From Chloroflexota bacterium (GTDB lineage Bacteria > Chloroflexota > Anaerolineae > Promineifilales > Promineifilaceae), in NCBI GenBank assembly GCA_014584575.1, contig JACTMP010000057.1:1-64000 (forward strand): DNA of 64,000 bases. Reading direction: 5' to 3'. Positions 35,912 to 44,769 of this stretch are shown piece by piece. How positions within the stretch are numbered: the first letter of the stretch is position 1; each line of letters opens with the position of its first letter. Under the pieces are notes generated by a model, which searched no databases, was not told the DNA's origin, and worked only from the letters and a program-made list of their open reading frames with translations. Made by a program: the position numbers and the translations under genes.

Positions 35912-36755
35912 GGTTCTTCATCCGCTCCAGATATGCCTGCTCCAGATCAATACCCGTGTAATTTGCTACTTTGAGCAGGTGGATGAGCAGGTCAGCCAAT
36001 TCGTTGCGTAAGGCGGCGCGATTTGTTTCAGGGTCAGGTAGCGGCGTGGCGTCCAGTTGGCGGTGGAAGGTTTGCAGGGTGGGGAGACGGCCGTCCACCG
36101 GCAGCGCCAGTTCGACAGGGGGTGGCACAGGGGTGGGTGTTTGTGTCGCCAGCACTTCCTTGATCTGAGCGGCGGCGTAGGCCACATCGTCGGGTTGGGA
36201 GAGGAAGTCGAGGTTGTTGACGGGCAGGATGAGCACGGCCGTGTCCTGCAAATTGCTCAACCACGCTTCATAAGCGGCAGCCAGTTGACGGATATATTCC
36301 GGGTCCATGTCCCGTTCGTAGGGGCGGTCGCGTTGGGCAATGCGGCGCATCACCACCTCGTGGTCGGCTTGCAGATAGACGATCAGGTCGGGTTTGGGGA
36401 TTTTGTCACCGAGGGCGGCATGGACACGGCCGTACATCGCCAGCTCGTCATCCTTCAAATTCAGCCAGGCAAACAGTTCATCTTTGGCAAAGGTGTAGTC
36501 GGAAACCAGATACCCTTGCTGCAACGCGCCGGGTACAGCTTCATGCTGCTGGTGGTAACGGCTGAGCAGGAAAAAGATTTGCGTCTGAAACGCATATTGC
36601 GCCCGATTCTGGTAAAAGTCGGCCAGAAAGGGGTTTTCTTCAAACACTTCCAGCAGAACCGAGGCGTTGGGGAAGTAGGGTGGCAGCAAACGTGCCAGCG
36701 TCGTTTTGCCCACGCCGATGACACCCTCGATAGCAATGAATTTGTGTTCTGTCAT
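35895..36755 (-). CDS. Deoxynucleoside kinase with C-terminal MazG-like segment
   Basis: 286 residues. The first roughly 200 are a deoxyadenosine/deoxyguanosine-type kinase that phosphorylates salvaged deoxynucleosides: P-loop EGVIGVGKTT, then SDYTFAKDELFAW, and the lid RIAQRDRPYERD. A Pro-rich linker (TPTPVPPP) leads to about 70 residues (LQTFHRQLDATPLP, NELADLLIHLLKVANYTGIDLEQAYLERM) that match the end of MazG-like nucleotide pyrophosphohydrolases. That would pair dNTP synthesis with NTP clean-up in one chain, though the MazG-like part seems short. The C-terminal SRKP and stop come from a palindromic repeat. The start at 36755 avoids a repeat-derived upstream frame. Confidence 0.75.
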   Translation of the reverse strand: MTEHKFIAIEGVIGVGKTTLARLLPPYFPNASVLLEVFEENPFLADFYQNRAQYAFQTQIFFLLSRYHQQHEAVPGALQQGYLVSDYTFAKDELFAWLNLKDDELAMYGRVHAALGDKIPKPDLIVYLQADHEVVMRRIAQRDRPYERDMDPEYIRQLAAAYEAWLSNLQDTAVLILPVNNLDFLSQPDDVAYAAAQIKEVLATQTPTPVPPPVELALPVDGRLPTLQTFHRQLDATPLPDPETNRAALRNELADLLIHLLKVANYTGIDLEQAYLERMKNLSRKP

Positions 36756-36767
36756 AATCGCTTTAAT

Positions 36768-36838
36768 TGACAAGGTGACAAGGTGACAGGGTGAAGTTTT
36801 TATCACCTTGTCACCCCTTCATCCTGTCACCTTGTCAT
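36768..36838. repeat. Palindrome of GACAAGGTG units
   Basis: Tandem TGACAAGG/TGACAGGG units face complementary CACCTTGTCACC and CTGTCACCTTGTCA in the gap between two minus-strand genes, able to form a long imperfect hairpin. Confidence 0.7.
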
Positions 36839-36842
36839 GTTC

Positions 36843-37616
36843 TTAGCCAATGCCGCTGCTGAGAAACTGCCCGCCGTCAATCAAGAAGGTGCTGCCGGTG
36901 GTGAAGCTGGAAGCGGCCGAAGCCAGATAGAGGGCGATGCCGGTTAACTCTTCCGGGTCGGCCATACGTCCCTGGGGAATGGTTTTCATTACCATACTGT
37001 TGATTTGCTCATTGCCCCAGATAGCCTGACTAAAACGGGTCTTGATGAAACCGGGGGCGATGGCGTTCACCTGGATATTGGCGGCGGCCAGTTCGACGGC
37101 CAAGACCTCGGTGAGCATGAGAACGGCCGCTTTGCTGACGCAGTAGATACCCATGCCGGGCTGCGGTTTTTTACCGGCAATAGAAGCCATGTTGATGATC
37201 TTGCCGCCGCCGCGCTGCTGCATAACCGGCGCACATGCTTTGGCCACGCGGAAATACCCTTTCACGTTCACATCCAGGATTTTGTCCCAATGGCTCTCTT
37301 CTGAGGTCATAATCGGGCCAAAGTGGGGGTTGGTGGCGGCGTTGTTGACCAGAATGTCAATGCCGCCAAAATGGTCGGTGGCCTGTTGGATGAGGGCGTC
37401 TACGGCCGTTTGCTCCCCCGTATGTGCCGCTACTGCCAAAGCCTGGCCGCCCTGGCTGTTAATGAGCGCGGCCACTTCATCCACACCGCTTTGTTTGCGG
37501 CTGGCCAGGACGACGCTGGCCCCGGCGGCCGCATATGCTTCGGCAATAGCCTGCCCAATGCCGCGTGAGGCCCCGGTGATGAGGGCTACTTTGCCGGTGA
37601 GATCAAATTGATTCAT
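36843..37616 (-). CDS. SDR family oxidoreductase
   Basis: 257-residue classical short-chain dehydrogenase/reductase. TGASRGIG is at 14-21, NNAA at 91-94, and Ser145, Tyr158 and Lys162 form the catalytic set. The C-terminal [17 protein letters not shown] is the typical SDR end. The layout is close to gluconate 5-dehydrogenase and 3-ketoacyl reductase-like members; substrate unknown. The start at 37616 (MNQFDL) is chosen over an upstream in-frame start because the cofactor motif then sits at the usual distance. It is a different gene from the SDR at the left end, with low similarity outside motifs. Confidence 0.9.
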   Translation of the reverse strand: MNQFDLTGKVALITGASRGIGQAIAEAYAAAGASVVLASRKQSGVDEVAALINSQGGQALAVAAHTGEQTAVDALIQQATDHFGGIDILVNNAATNPHFGPIMTSEESHWDKILDVNVKGYFRVAKACAPVMQQRGGGKIINMASIAGKKPQPGMGIYCVSKAAVLMLTEVLAVELAAANIQVNAIAPGFIKTRFSQAIWGNEQINSMVMKTIPQGRMADPEELTGIALYLASAASSFTTGSTFLIDGGQFLSSGIG

Positions 37617-37753
37617 GGGAACTCCTTTTTTTGACGCAAAGGTGCAAAGTTGCAAAGAGAGCAAAGATAAGAAATCAAGAATAGGATGGGTAGCGGATAC
37701 TATATCGGGCTATGTGTTTGTGCAAGGTAAAGGAAAAAGGTACATTTGCAGGC

Positions 37754-39004
37754 ATGAAAAAGTGGCTACTAATAGGGTTGATGGTATGGGTAATGGTGTG
37801 GGTGGCACGGCCGTTAATCGCCCAGGAAAATAGCACCCTTCATACGGTGAACGTGGGGGATACCTGGACGGCGTTGGCGTATCAGTATGGCGTGGCGGTG
37901 GCGGATTTGCAGGCGGCGAACCCGCAGTTGAACCGGCAGCGGCAGCCGGTGATAGGGACGACGATCACCATTCCCGCCCCCGGCAGCGAACAGACGGGAA
38001 TGTTGACACGGCCGTATGGCAATGTGTTAGCGACGGCCGTAGCCCAGAACCAATCCCCCTGGCAACTGGCTTTGCAAAACGGGCTGGCAACGCCTTATCG
38101 CCCGCTGCTGTATGCACCGCTTTTTGCGCCCGGCGGGGTCACACCGCCGCAAGAATGGCCCATCGGCCTGTCCGGGTTGGAACTGTCGCAGCAGGTACCG
38201 CAGCCGGGGCAGGCGTTGGCGATACGCGGTACGGCGGTGGGTGATGAACCGGTGATGGCGGTGTTAGGTGGGGCGGTGATGGATAGTTTTGTGGCCGACG
38301 GCCGTTGGGCCAACCGTCGTTGGCTGGCGCTGACGGGTACGGGCGCTTTTTACGGCCGTCGCCAGCCCGACCTGACCATTCAGGTGGGGACGGGGCCGCT
38401 CTGGTCACAGCCCTGGCAGTTTGAAGACCCCAACCTGTGGGAGTACCAATCCATCACCCTGACGGGCACGGCGGCGGCCATTGACCAGGAATCCATTCGC
38501 CAGGAGCGGGAACGATTGTTTGCCATCTGGGAGCAAAACAGCCCAGAGCCACAATGGGACGGGCCGTTCCAACTACCCATTCATGATTATCTGGAAATCT
38601 CTTCCGGGTTTGGGGCGCGCCGTTCATACAATGGCGGGCCATTCAGCACGTATCACGAAGGGGTAGATTTTTCGGCGTATGGGGGCACGGCCGTGTTTGC
38701 GCCGGCTGCCGGTACGGTGGTATTGGCTGAACCGCTCTATGTACGTGGCGGGGCGGTGATTATTGATCATGGCCTGGGCATTTACAGTGGTTACTATCAT
38801 CTGTCTGAGGTGTTGGTTGCGCCGGGTGATGTTGTCCAGCCAGGGCAGGTCGTTGGCGCAGTAGGCACGACGGGCCTTTCTACCGGCAATCATTTGCATT
38901 GGGATTTGCTGGTGAACGGCGTGTGGGTGGATGCGCAGGCGTGGCTGGCGCAGGATATGGCTTGCTGGATATTGGCGGGGTGGGCACGGCCGTGTAAGCC
39001 GTGA
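37754..39004 (+). CDS. LysM and M23-family peptidoglycan endopeptidase
   Basis: 416 residues, exported. A signal peptide (about 1-25) is followed by a LysM wall-binding domain (about 28-75, HTVNVGDTWTALAYQYGV), a middle region without a recognised fold, and a C-terminal LytM/M23 zinc peptidase (about 290-400) with HEGVDF and HLHWDL carrying the metal ligands. It should cut peptide cross-bridges in the wall during growth or division. It follows the SDR gene divergently. Immediately downstream is a decayed sensor-kinase gene, so no operon partner remains. Confidence 0.88.
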   Translation: MKKWLLIGLMVWVMVWVARPLIAQENSTLHTVNVGDTWTALAYQYGVAVADLQAANPQLNRQRQPVIGTTITIPAPGSEQTGMLTRPYGNVLATAVAQNQSPWQLALQNGLATPYRPLLYAPLFAPGGVTPPQEWPIGLSGLELSQQVPQPGQALAIRGTAVGDEPVMAVLGGAVMDSFVADGRWANRRWLALTGTGAFYGRRQPDLTIQVGTGPLWSQPWQFEDPNLWEYQSITLTGTAAAIDQESIRQERERLFAIWEQNSPEPQWDGPFQLPIHDYLEISSGFGARRSYNGGPFSTYHEGVDFSAYGGTAVFAPAAGTVVLAEPLYVRGGAVIIDHGLGIYSGYYHLSEVLVAPGDVVQPGQVVGAVGTTGLSTGNHLHWDLLVNGVWVDAQAWLAQDMACWILAGWARPCKP

Positions 39005-39010
39005 GCGGCG

Positions 39011-39528
39011 TATTAAGTGTACTATGGCCTCATCTTTTTCTGGTCGTTGCTCGCTATTTCTTATAGCCAGCATGAGAGATGGCTCAACCGGTACACCATT
39101 GCCTTGCTGGCCTTTATGCCGGCGATGACCTACCTCATAGCGCTCACCAGCCATTGGCACCGCTTTTTTTTGGGACCGGTATTGGCTGGTGGAACATGGG
39201 GGGCTGGTTTTTATTGATACGGCGTTTGGCCCCTGGTTTTGGCTGTGGGCGGTGTAAGCGTATCTGGTGATTTTGGTGGGGGCGCTGATGATCATCACGG
39301 CCGTTGTCCGTTCTCCTCGGCTTTATAAGGGGCAGGCGGTCATGCTCATTTTGGGGTCACTCATACCCCTTTTCTCTAATTTTCTCTTTCTGGTTGATGT
39401 GAACCCCATTGACCCGCTGGATATTTCGCCCATTGCCTTAACCCTCAAACGAATTAGATGCCTATGCCCACATGGTTGCCCATGACCTGAAAAACCCGCT
39501 CCCGCTCATCCACCGTCGCCAACAACGT
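39011..39528 (+). pseudogene. Decayed 7TM sensor histidine kinase
   Basis: Broken remains of a histidine kinase. One frame (39017-39217) gives AFMPAMTYLIALTSHWHRFF, typical of the N-terminal 7TM sensor region. Another gives FGPWFWLWAV, an in-frame TAA at 39255, then AYLVILVGALMIITAVV and LIPLFSNFLFLVDVNPIDPL. A third frame at about 39447 gives LDAYAHMVAHDLKNPLPLI, the phosphoacceptor H-box, directly joined without the linker or PAS/GAF region. The H-box helix stops at about 39495, where opposite-strand transposase-like sequence begins. Frameshifts, the stop and the missing ATPase domain show it is dead. Confidence 0.75.
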
Positions 39529-39648
39529 TAGCACCAACTGGCGCACCACCAGAGGTGTGGCTTGCCAATCGGCCTGGGAGATGGTCCCCGCCTGCGCGGG
39601 GAGGGGTGGCTCTGTGGCGCTCATTCTTGCAGTGTGCCTCTTTTTCAT
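39490..39648 (-). pseudogene. Transposase N-terminal remnant (IS66-like)
   Basis: A minus-strand frame reads SQADWQATPLVVRQLVLTLLATVDE, resembling the N-terminal segment of IS66-type transposases, before running into antisense kinase sequence at about 39495. It would mark the insertion that truncated the kinase pseudogene. The family call is tentative because only about 35 residues remain. Confidence 0.4.
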
Positions 39649-39768
39649 CTTTCAGGCTATGGGTCTTTTTTGCAATTGACTTCTTTCAGGCCACACCTGA
39701 ACGGTTACAGAATCTCAGCCAAAAACTCAAGAAAATTTACATACAAGTTATAAAAATTTATAAATATA

Positions 39769-39797
39769 TTGACAAAATAAATATCAGCCATTATTAT
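39769..39797 (+). promoter_or_regulatory. Sigma-70-like promoter of the MFS gene
   Basis: TTGACA (39769-39774) and TATTAT (39792-39797) with a 17-base spacer, in the most AT-rich stretch of the window. It lies about 60 bases ahead of the MFS start at 39856. Confidence 0.65.
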
Positions 39798-39855
39798 CTT
39801 GACATTGGCTGGCAGGTTTTTTGGCAGGCTGGCACATCCAAAATGGAGTAAACAG

Positions 39856-41196
39856 ATGAATTCCCCAATGGAACCAGTGACAAAAGATAAAAATGTGAAG
39901 TCGTTACGGCCGTTTTTCACCTTGTGGAGCGGACAGGCTGTTTCGTTGTTTGGCAGCCAGATGGTGCAGTTTGGCTTGATCTGGTGGCTGACGAAGACCA
40001 CCGGTTCGGCCACGATTTTGGCGGCGGCTTCGCTGGTGGGGTTGCTGCCGCAAGTGCTGTTGGGGCCGTTTGCCGGGGTGCTGGTAGACCGCTGGCCCCG
40101 CCGCTGGGTGATGTTTGTGGCCGACAGCTTAGTGGCGGTGGCGTCGCTGGTATTGGCCTATCTTTTCTGGTCGGGCGCGGTGGAGTTGTGGCATGTCTTT
40201 GCCTTGCTGTTTGTGCGGGCATTGGGCGGCGCGTTCCATTGGCCGGCCATGCAGGCCAGCACGCCGTTGATGGTGCCGGCCGAGCAGTTGACCCGTATTC
40301 AAGGGTTAAACCAGATGTTGCAGGGTGGTCTGAGTATTGTGGCTGCCCCATTGGGCGCGCTGCTGGTCAGCCTGTTGACCATGCCGGCGCTGCTGATGAT
40401 TGATGTGGCCACGGCGTTGTTTGCCATTGTACCCCTGCTGTTCATTGTGGTGCCGCAGCCGAAAAAGGCGGACACGGCTGCTGACGCTGGTGACTCCGAT
40501 AACAAAACCTCCTTCTGGACGGACATGCGCCTGGGATTTCGTTATATCCTCTCCTGGCCTGCCGTCTTGATGCTGATGGGGATGGCCATGCTCATCAATT
40601 TCCTGCTGACCCCACTGGCGGCGCTGCAACCATTATTGATTACCCAACATTTTCAGGGTGAAGCTATTCATTTGGGCATCTTGGAAGCTGCTTTTGGCCT
40701 GGGCATTGTGGTTGGCGGTATTTTGTTGGGAGTGTGGGGTGGTTTTCAGAAGCGCGTTTATACCTCTTTGCTGGGGCTGGTTGGATTGGGCATTGGTATT
40801 TTCTTTTTGGGATTGGCCCCGGCTTCCATGTTTTGGCTGGCGGTGGGCAGCGCGCTGCTGGCGGGTAGTATGATTTCTTTGACCAATGGGCCGATTATGG
40901 CCATCTTCCAGGCAGTGGTAGACCCGGCGATGCAGGGGCGGGTGTTTACCTTGCTCAACAGCGCGGCGATGGCTATGGCGCCGCTGAGTCTGATTGTGGC
41001 CGGGCCGTTTGCCGATGCGTTTGGGGTGCGCACCTGGTTTATGATGGGTGGCGTGTTAACCTTGGTGGTGGCGTTGACAGGCTTTGTCAACCGGCCGTTG
41101 TTGGGTATTGAAAACGGCCGTACCCCAGACCAACCGGCAGCTACCAGTCAAAGTGAGACAGCCGTGTCACTAACAACGGTCGTGCAGCCTGATTGA
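39856..41196 (+). CDS. MFS transporter (EntS/drug-efflux type)
   Basis: 446 residues, about 12 membrane spans. The N-terminal FFTLWSGQAVSLFGSQMVQFGLIWW and the loop GVLVDRWPRRWVM match the DHA3-like EntS/MefA branch of the major facilitator superfamily, which exports macrolides, siderophores or similar compounds by proton antiport. The start at 39856 is chosen for GGAG about eight bases upstream; an earlier frame opening lacks it. It has its own good promoter. A second, distinct MFS gene of the same branch lies 1.3 kb downstream, with a fusion protein between them. Confidence 0.9.
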   Translation: MNSPMEPVTKDKNVKSLRPFFTLWSGQAVSLFGSQMVQFGLIWWLTKTTGSATILAAASLVGLLPQVLLGPFAGVLVDRWPRRWVMFVADSLVAVASLVLAYLFWSGAVELWHVFALLFVRALGGAFHWPAMQASTPLMVPAEQLTRIQGLNQMLQGGLSIVAAPLGALLVSLLTMPALLMIDVATALFAIVPLLFIVVPQPKKADTAADAGDSDNKTSFWTDMRLGFRYILSWPAVLMLMGMAMLINFLLTPLAALQPLLITQHFQGEAIHLGILEAAFGLGIVVGGILLGVWGGFQKRVYTSLLGLVGLGIGIFFLGLAPASMFWLAVGSALLAGSMISLTNGPIMAIFQAVVDPAMQGRVFTLLNSAAMAMAPLSLIVAGPFADAFGVRTWFMMGGVLTLVVALTGFVNRPLLGIENGRTPDQPAATSQSETAVSLTTVVQPD

Positions 41197-41234
41197 ACAA
41201 AATGCAACATTCCGATTCAAGAGGTGTAGAACCG

Positions 41235-42428
41235 ATGATGACCTGGCAACAGTATGCAGGCTATTATGGCCTGATGGAAAAAGTTCTGGAGGTGAAAGGC
41301 CGGAACGGGGAGTTGGTAGCCACCTTTCCCGGTGTGCCGCCTGGTTTTGAAATAGTGTTATGCCCATTGGCCGCGCACTCGTTTCAGATGCACGGGGGGC
41401 CGGCCGATGGGTCGACGGCCGTTTTCCAGACCGATGATGCCGGACAGGTGACGGCCGTTTTAGTGGGCGGCGACTATGAATTCACACGCCTGGCCGGGCC
41501 GCCACCCGCTTCAGGCATTCTCACCGGTCAGGGTTTGCTCGCCCCGGAATGGACGTTGGATGCTGAAAAAGAGGTGGCCTTTTCTGCTTTATTGGCAGAG
41601 ATAATGGAGGCAGGCGACGGCCGTCTGCTTGAGTACCAGCTTCCGTATCCCAAACACGAATTTCTGCAATATGTGGCCGCTCAGGACGTGGTTATTTTTC
41701 ACGGTTCGGGTCAGGCAGACATTGCGGAATTTTTGACCCGCCGTACCTCGATGGAACTCAGTGACAAAAGTGGGCGGGGCAACGTGCAGGGCATTTACGG
41801 CACACACGACGCCTTATGGCCCCTCTTTTTTGCGGTTGTTGATCGTGCCAGAATTACCGGCTCCATTCGCAACGGCTTCAGCACCTTTCGCAATCGCCAG
41901 GGCGAGGAGTTACGGGTGTATAACTTCTCCATTAACCAGGAATGGCTGGATAAAGAACCCTGGCGCACCGGCACCCTCTATTTCTTGCCGCGTGAACCGT
42001 TCCGGCGGCTGCCGTTTACGGCTGAAGGGGGACTGTCTAACGAGTGGGTGAGCGAACTGCCGCTCAAGCCATTGGCGCGTTTGACCATTGAACCAGAGGA
42101 CTTCCCTTTTTTGCACCAGATTGGTGGGCATGATGATTCTGAGTTGTTGCAGTTGAAGGTGTGGCAGGATGAGGTGCTGACGGCCGTGACCGACGCTGTT
42201 TTTTCCCCCGAAACCATCCACATGAAGCTCGCCTACACCGGTGAACTGGGGCCACGCCTGTTAGCGTTTATCGCCCTCTCCCAAAAATACTTCCCGACCG
42301 CCACCTATACCGTGCGTTTCCAGCCCGGTGGTGAGGTATGGTATGATTTCTCCGGCCCGCCGGCGGCTATGCAGGTGATGGAGGATCGGCTTGCAGAAAA
42401 GTTTGGCCCTTTAGAATCAAATCCGTGA
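41235..42428 (+). CDS. DUF3471-like domain fused to possible ADP-ribosyltransferase-like region
   Basis: 397 residues, soluble. Residues about 1-85 resemble the DUF3471-type beta domain found at the end of serine hydrolases (YAGYYGLMEKVLEVKGRNGEL, then LCPLAAHSFQMHGGPADGS). Residues about 130-290 contain VVIFHGSGQADIAEFLTRR and GIYGTHDALWPLFFAVVDRARITG, a His-Gly-Ser plus G(I/V)YGT layout resembling mono-ADP-ribosyltransferase-like folds. A final third (about 300-397) is unassigned. The start at 41235 follows AGAGGTG. The ART link is a weak pattern match, so treat the function as unknown. It sits between two MFS exporters on the same strand. Confidence 0.6.
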   Translation: MMTWQQYAGYYGLMEKVLEVKGRNGELVATFPGVPPGFEIVLCPLAAHSFQMHGGPADGSTAVFQTDDAGQVTAVLVGGDYEFTRLAGPPPASGILTGQGLLAPEWTLDAEKEVAFSALLAEIMEAGDGRLLEYQLPYPKHEFLQYVAAQDVVIFHGSGQADIAEFLTRRTSMELSDKSGRGNVQGIYGTHDALWPLFFAVVDRARITGSIRNGFSTFRNRQGEELRVYNFSINQEWLDKEPWRTGTLYFLPREPFRRLPFTAEGGLSNEWVSELPLKPLARLTIEPEDFPFLHQIGGHDDSELLQLKVWQDEVLTAVTDAVFSPETIHMKLAYTGELGPRLLAFIALSQKYFPTATYTVRFQPGGEVWYDFSGPPAAMQVMEDRLAEKFGPLESNP

Positions 42429-42470
42429 AACGCGATGCGTGAATTTTCTCTGATCACGCATCACGTTTCA
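42426..42470. repeat. 17-bp inverted repeat between genes
   Basis: TGAAACGCGATGCGTGA (42426-42442) and TCACGCATCACGTTTCA (42454-42470) pair with one G-T wobble. It belongs to the same family as 16217-16252, and separates the fusion gene from the second MFS gene. Confidence 0.75.
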
Positions 42471-42489
42471 CATCTCTACCCAGGTAATA

Positions 42490-43890
42490 ATGACCGCAAC
42501 TCCCACTCCCCCCTCTAAAGATGTCCGCTCCGGTATGTCCGGTTTTTCCATCGTCTGGATAGGCCAACTGGTTTCCCTGTTGGGCACCAGCATGACCAAC
42601 TTTGCCCTGACCATCTGGGCCTTTCAGCAGACGGGCCGGGCCACCGACCTGGCGCTGATTGGCTTCTTTTTCCTGGCGCCACTGCTCTTTTTCAGCCCGG
42701 TAGCCGGGGCCATTGTAGACCGCAGCAATCGCAAGATGATGATGATGCTCAGCGACCTGGCTGCCGGTCTGGTGACGATTGTCCTCATGCTGTTGTATTA
42801 CAACGACATGATGCAAATCTGGCATTTGTACATTGGCGCGGCCATCATGGGCACGTTCCAGACGTTCCAATGGCCGGCCTACTCGGCAGCCATCAGCACT
42901 ATGCTGCCCAAAGAGCAGTTTGCCCGCGCCAATGCCATGATTGGCCTGGCGGAGTCGGGGTCGGGCATTCTGGCGCCGGTGTTGGCCGGGGCGGTGCTGA
43001 GCCTGACCAGCCTGGGCGTGATTTTTGCCATTGACATTTTCTCCTTTGTCTTTGCCATTAGTGCGCTGCTGGTGGTAAACATTCCCCAACCCAAACAGAC
43101 GACGGCGGGTAAAGAGAGCAAGGGGTCGTTGTTGTCGGAATCATTGTTTGGCTTCCGCTATATCTGGCGACGGCCGTCGCTCCTGGGCTTGCAGATCGTC
43201 TTTTTCTCTGCCAACTTTTTCAACAACCTGGGTTTCGCTTTGTTGGCCCCTATGGTGCTGTCGCGCACCAACAGCAATGAACTCATCTTCGGTTCGGTGC
43301 AGTCCACGGCGGCGGTGGGCGGCGTGGTGGGCGGCCTGGTGATGACTACCTGGGGCGGCCCTAAACGGCTGGTCTACGGCGTGATTTTCGGTTGGGCGGC
43401 GGTGGGTTTGTTTCAGAGTGTGTATGGTATGGGGCAGGCGCTGCCGGTGTGGATGGTGGCCGGTTTTGCCATGGCGTTTGTGGGGCCGATTATCAATGGC
43501 TCTAACCAGGCCATCTGGCAGGCCAAAGTGGAGCCGGATGTGCAGGGGCGCGTCTTTTCCATCCGCCGCCTGATTGCCTGGGTCTCCTCGCCGCTGGCGC
43601 TGCTGATTGCCGGGCCGCTGGCCGATAATCTGATGGAACCGGCGATGCAGTCGGAGGGGGCGCTGGCGCAGACGTTTGGTGGGCTGGTGGGCAACACCGC
43701 CGGTTCCGGCATGAGCCTGATCATGTTGTTCACCGGTCTGGCGATAATGCTGGTGGCCGTCATTGCCTACACCGTCCCGGTGGTGCGGCACGCGGAAGCG
43801 CTGCTGCCCGACCATTTGCAGGTGATGGATGAGGCGGAAGAGGAAGAGGGCACGGCCATAGGCGAGGCAAGTGAGCCAGCCCCGATCTAA
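42490..43890 (+). CDS. MFS transporter
   Basis: 466 residues, about 12 membrane spans, same EntS/DHA3-like branch as the gene at 39856: IGQLVSLLGTSMTNFALTIWAF, then GAIVDRSNRKMM, and GRVFSIRRLIAW in the second half. The C-terminus is a Glu-rich tail (AEEEEG). Two related exporters so close together, with a soluble fusion protein between, could form one efflux locus, but cargo and direction are not proven. No strong ribosome-binding site is visible ahead of the ATG. Confidence 0.9.
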   Translation: MTATPTPPSKDVRSGMSGFSIVWIGQLVSLLGTSMTNFALTIWAFQQTGRATDLALIGFFFLAPLLFFSPVAGAIVDRSNRKMMMMLSDLAAGLVTIVLMLLYYNDMMQIWHLYIGAAIMGTFQTFQWPAYSAAISTMLPKEQFARANAMIGLAESGSGILAPVLAGAVLSLTSLGVIFAIDIFSFVFAISALLVVNIPQPKQTTAGKESKGSLLSESLFGFRYIWRRPSLLGLQIVFFSANFFNNLGFALLAPMVLSRTNSNELIFGSVQSTAAVGGVVGGLVMTTWGGPKRLVYGVIFGWAAVGLFQSVYGMGQALPVWMVAGFAMAFVGPIINGSNQAIWQAKVEPDVQGRVFSIRRLIAWVSSPLALLIAGPLADNLMEPAMQSEGALAQTFGGLVGNTAGSGMSLIMLFTGLAIMLVAVIAYTVPVVRHAEALLPDHLQVMDEAEEEEGTAIGEASEPAPI

Positions 43891-43949
43891 GAAGTCGGCA
43901 AAAAACAATTCCGCACTTTATCTCCCAATCTCCAATCTGATTTAGTAAG

Positions 43950-44762
43950 ATGTTGGCATCCCTGACACCCGATTCAGTCCCGCAGATATTGGTCCATTTG
44001 GGCATCACACCCCCGGTCACGCATACCCTCACCTGCCTTGACCAACTCATCGCCGCCTACTGCCGCACCGTGCCCTGGGAGAGCGCCTTCCGCATTGCCC
44101 GCCGCGCCGCAGTTACCGAAACCGAGCAATGTCCGCGCTGGCCGGAGCAGTTTTGGCAGGAAAATCTGGTCTATGGCGCGGGCGGTACCTGCTTTGAGAG
44201 CAACTACGCCTTTTTTGCCTTGCTGCAAGCGTTGGGTTTTGAGGGGTATTTGACGGTGAATAATATGGGCGAGACGGTGGGCTGCCACACCGCCATTGTC
44301 ATTCTGCTGGATGGGCAAAAATGGCTGGTGGATGCCGGATTCCCCGTTTACGCCGCGCTGCCCATCAGCCCGCGAGGGGTGATGCACCGGGCGACACCGT
44401 TTTTGCGTTATACCGTGCGCCCAGACGGCCGTGACCGCTACCAGATTGAGCAATGGCCCCATCCCCGCCACAACGCTTTTACCCTGATTGATGAACCCGT
44501 TTCGGAAGCCCATTACCGCGCCTGCACCATTGCCGATTATGGCGAAAACGGGCTTTTTCTGGATGCAGTGATTATCAACAAAGTCATCAACCACCAGCCC
44601 TGGCGCTTCAATATGCGCGAGACGCCCTGGCAGTTGCACTGTTTTGGATGGGGCACAGATACGGTTTATGATCTGAATGGAGATGCGGCCACGGCCGTTG
44701 CCCGGCACTTTGGCATGGATGAACAGGTGATGGCGCGGGTGTTCCGTCAACTGGCAACATAG
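43950..44762 (+). CDS. Arylamine N-acetyltransferase family protein
   Basis: 270 residues, cytoplasmic. The Cys-His-Asp triad of this family is visible as Cys81 (GGTCFESN), His113 (VGCHTAIV) and Asp128 (LVDAGF). Family members move an acetyl group from acetyl-CoA to arylamines or hydrazines, or act as amide synthases in natural-product assembly. Length is normal. It follows the MFS gene by 59 bases and is convergent with the methyltransferase gene, with seven bases between the stops. Confidence 0.88.
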   Translation: MLASLTPDSVPQILVHLGITPPVTHTLTCLDQLIAAYCRTVPWESAFRIARRAAVTETEQCPRWPEQFWQENLVYGAGGTCFESNYAFFALLQALGFEGYLTVNNMGETVGCHTAIVILLDGQKWLVDAGFPVYAALPISPRGVMHRATPFLRYTVRPDGRDRYQIEQWPHPRHNAFTLIDEPVSEAHYRACTIADYGENGLFLDAVIINKVINHQPWRFNMRETPWQLHCFGWGTDTVYDLNGDAATAVARHFGMDEQVMARVFRQLAT

Positions 44763-44769
44763 CCAGGCA

